Positions 12,834 to 13,991 of a DNA stretch of 13,991 bases are shown in pieces; within the stretch, counting starts at the first letter, position 1; the number at the start of each line of letters is the position of its first letter. Under the pieces are notes generated by a model. The model saw only the letters and a program-made list of their open reading frames with translations, was not told where the DNA came from and searched no databases. The DNA comes from Rhodobacter sp. (GTDB taxonomy: Bacteria; Pseudomonadota; Alphaproteobacteria; Rhodobacterales; Rhodobacteraceae), in assembly GCA_027482795.1 (NCBI GenBank), contig JAIXVS010000108.1:1-13991 (forward strand), given 5' to 3'. The translations under genes and the position numbers were made by a program.

Positions 12834-13991
12834 CTAAACCGCCCGCCCAATGCGCAGCGGGATCGACACGCGAAACGCCGCCCCCCTTTGACCCGGAAGA
12901 TAGGAAATGGTGCCGCCCAAACTGGCCATCACCTCGCGGCAAATGGCAAGGCCCAGCCCCGCGCCGCCGACTGCCGCCGTATCGGACAGACGTGCGAATT
13001 TTTCAAAGATAATGCCCTGCTGATCTTTGGGAATGCCCGCGCCATTGTCGATGAAATCCACCAACACCTTGGCCCCCTTTTGCCGCACCGCAATGCGCAG
13101 CGTGGGGCTGGCGGCATCGCAATATTTGCGCGCATTGGAAATCAGGTTGATGAACACCTGCACCAAGCGCCCCTCATCCGTGCGCAGGAAAATTTCCTCT
13201 TGCGAAGGCGCGCGCTGAATATCAAAGCTGCGCTCAGGCCTTGTTTGGCTGGCGGCGGCCAGCGCGCGGTCAATCAGCGCGCCCAAATTGGCGGTGGCGA
13301 TATTCAGCTGCACCGATCCGTTTTCCAGCACCGATAAATCCAGCAAATCATCCAAAAGTCGCGTCAGGCGCAGCGCTTCGGCATGGATCACCGCGCCAAA
13401 TTCGGCCACCTTTTCGGGCGGCAAATCGCCTTCGGTCAATATTTCCGAAAAGGCGCGGATCGATGTCATCGGCGTGCGCAATTCGTGGCTGATCTGGCCA
13501 AGAAACGCATCCTTCTGCACCGAAATCGCAGTAAGCTTTTCATTGGCTTCGCGCAGCGCGCGCGCGGTACGGCTTACCTCGGCCTGCTGGGTTTCCAACC
13601 GCGTGGAATATTCCAAAATCTGCACAGTTTCATTTGCCACGGCCATCAAATCTTCGACGGTGACCATCGCGCGGCCAAAAAGCTGTGAAATCATCGCATG
13701 GGCCGTGGCAGCCCCCACGCTGCCAGCCATCCGCCGTTCCAGCATAGACAGAAAATCGGGGGTCAGATCGGGCAGAAAGCCGCCCTTGCCTTGGGCGCGC
13801 GCAGCCTCTTCAAACAAGGAAATTGCGCCGTCCTCGCCAATGATGCGCTGCGCCATCGCCAGCAGCGCCTCGGGCTCGGCTTGGCCCTGCACCCAGCCCA
13901 ACCGATCTGCTGCAATGTCTTGGTCAAACACATTGACAAAAGCCGCGCCCTGCACCCGTTCCACAGGGCCCGGAAACGTCAAAAGGCTGCC
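12834..13991 (-). CDS. Sensor histidine kinase, C-terminal part (CbrA-like symporter-kinase fusion), partial
   Basis: The C-terminal 385 residues of a larger protein; the frame is open at the window edge, so the start lies outside. Visible numbering from the edge: residues 4-20 (TFPGPVERVQGAAFVNVF) and the segment around 90-130 (GSVGAATAHAMISQLFGRAM, then TVEDLMAVANETVQILEYS) match the region after the sodium-solute-symporter domain in CbrA-like kinases. A coiled coil (128-156) leads to the H-box with H169 in GQISHELRTPMTSIR. The N-box is FINLISNARKY, G1 is DNGAGIPKDQQG, the F-box FEKFARLSD and G2 GGAGLGLAICREV. All kinase motifs are intact. Such proteins couple solute uptake or sensing to phosphorylation of a response regulator, which is not seen here. 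The FliM-like gene follows on the same strand. The symporter part is predicted, not seen. Confidence 0.85.
   Translation of the reverse strand, partial: GSLLTFPGPVERVQGAAFVNVFDQDIAADRLGWVQGQAEPEALLAMAQRIIGEDGAISLFEEAARAQGKGGFLPDLTPDFLSMLERRMAGSVGAATAHAMISQLFGRAMVTVEDLMAVANETVQILEYSTRLETQQAEVSRTARALREANEKLTAISVQKDAFLGQISHELRTPMTSIRAFSEILTEGDLPPEKVAEFGAVIHAEALRLTRLLDDLLDLSVLENGSVQLNIATANLGALIDRALAAASQTRPERSFDIQRAPSQEEIFLRTDEGRLVQVFINLISNARKYCDAASPTLRIAVRQKGAKVLVDFIDNGAGIPKDQQGIIFEKFARLSDTAAVGGAGLGLAICREVMASLGGTISYLPGQRGAAFRVSIPLRIGRAV

Noticed and set aside
13980..13982. TTG as a possible start of the sensor kinase
   Set aside because: The frame stays open to the window edge and the visible first residues match an internal part of a much longer family.

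Overview
This is a GC-rich chromosomal window, very probably from an alphaproteobacterium of the order Rhodobacterales (Roseobacter/Rhodobacter group). The evidence is a combination of genes typical of that group: the zeta-type F1-ATPase inhibitor divergent from purC-purS-purQ, a DctB/DctD pair, an alphaproteobacterial RNase E with an Arg/Glu-rich insertion, a SqrR/BigR-type persulfide-sensing repressor with split YeeE/YedE transporters, and a CbrA-like solute-symporter/histidine-kinase fusion. No tRNA, rRNA, CRISPR array, insertion sequence or phage gene was seen.

Layout. Positions 1-633 (minus) hold the N-terminal third of RNase E, which runs off the left edge. Positions 634-1081 are a non-coding rne leader/promoter region of about 450 bp. 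Positions 1082-1224 hold a large palindrome built of two facing copies of one repeat, each ending in a GC-rich hairpin; it looks like a two-way terminator. Positions 1230-6214 (minus) read, in transcription order, purC, purS, purQ, dctB, dctD: a purine-synthesis operon followed by a C4-dicarboxylate two-component system. Divergent from purC, the plus strand carries the ATPase inhibitor zeta gene and an SDR oxidoreductase (6362-7424). Positions 7421-11526 form a sulfur-related accessory block. It has a SqrR/BigR-like repressor (minus), a divergent PHP-domain phosphoesterase, a shortened and active-site-altered FadJ-like protein (minus), and then the pmpA-pmpB sulfur transporter halves and a TIGR01244/DUF442 sulfurtransferase-like gene (plus). 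Positions 11544-13991 (minus) hold a FliM/FliN-type C-terminal-domain protein downstream of a sensor kinase that runs off the right edge.

How the genes work together. PurS and PurQ are parts of FGAM synthase, and purC sits beside them under one good candidate promoter. The purC product, however, has changed several family-defining residues. DctB should sense C4-dicarboxylates and phosphorylate DctD, but this DctD lacks the GAFTGA loop that contacts sigma-54 and has a rearranged Walker B, so it probably does not act as a standard sigma-54 activator. The repressor at 7421-7774 has two cysteines exactly 66 residues apart, as remembered for SqrR and BigR; it is the likely sulfide/persulfide sensor for the pmpAB-sulfurtransferase genes about 2.5 kb away.

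The best candidates for something new are four proteins that look like known enzymes or regulators but have lost key residues or domains (PurC, DctD, the FadJ-like protein, and the FliM-like protein without a CheY-binding peptide), and the sulfur block with its two unexpected inserted genes. All functional statements come from reading the sequence and remembered family knowledge; no database search was possible.
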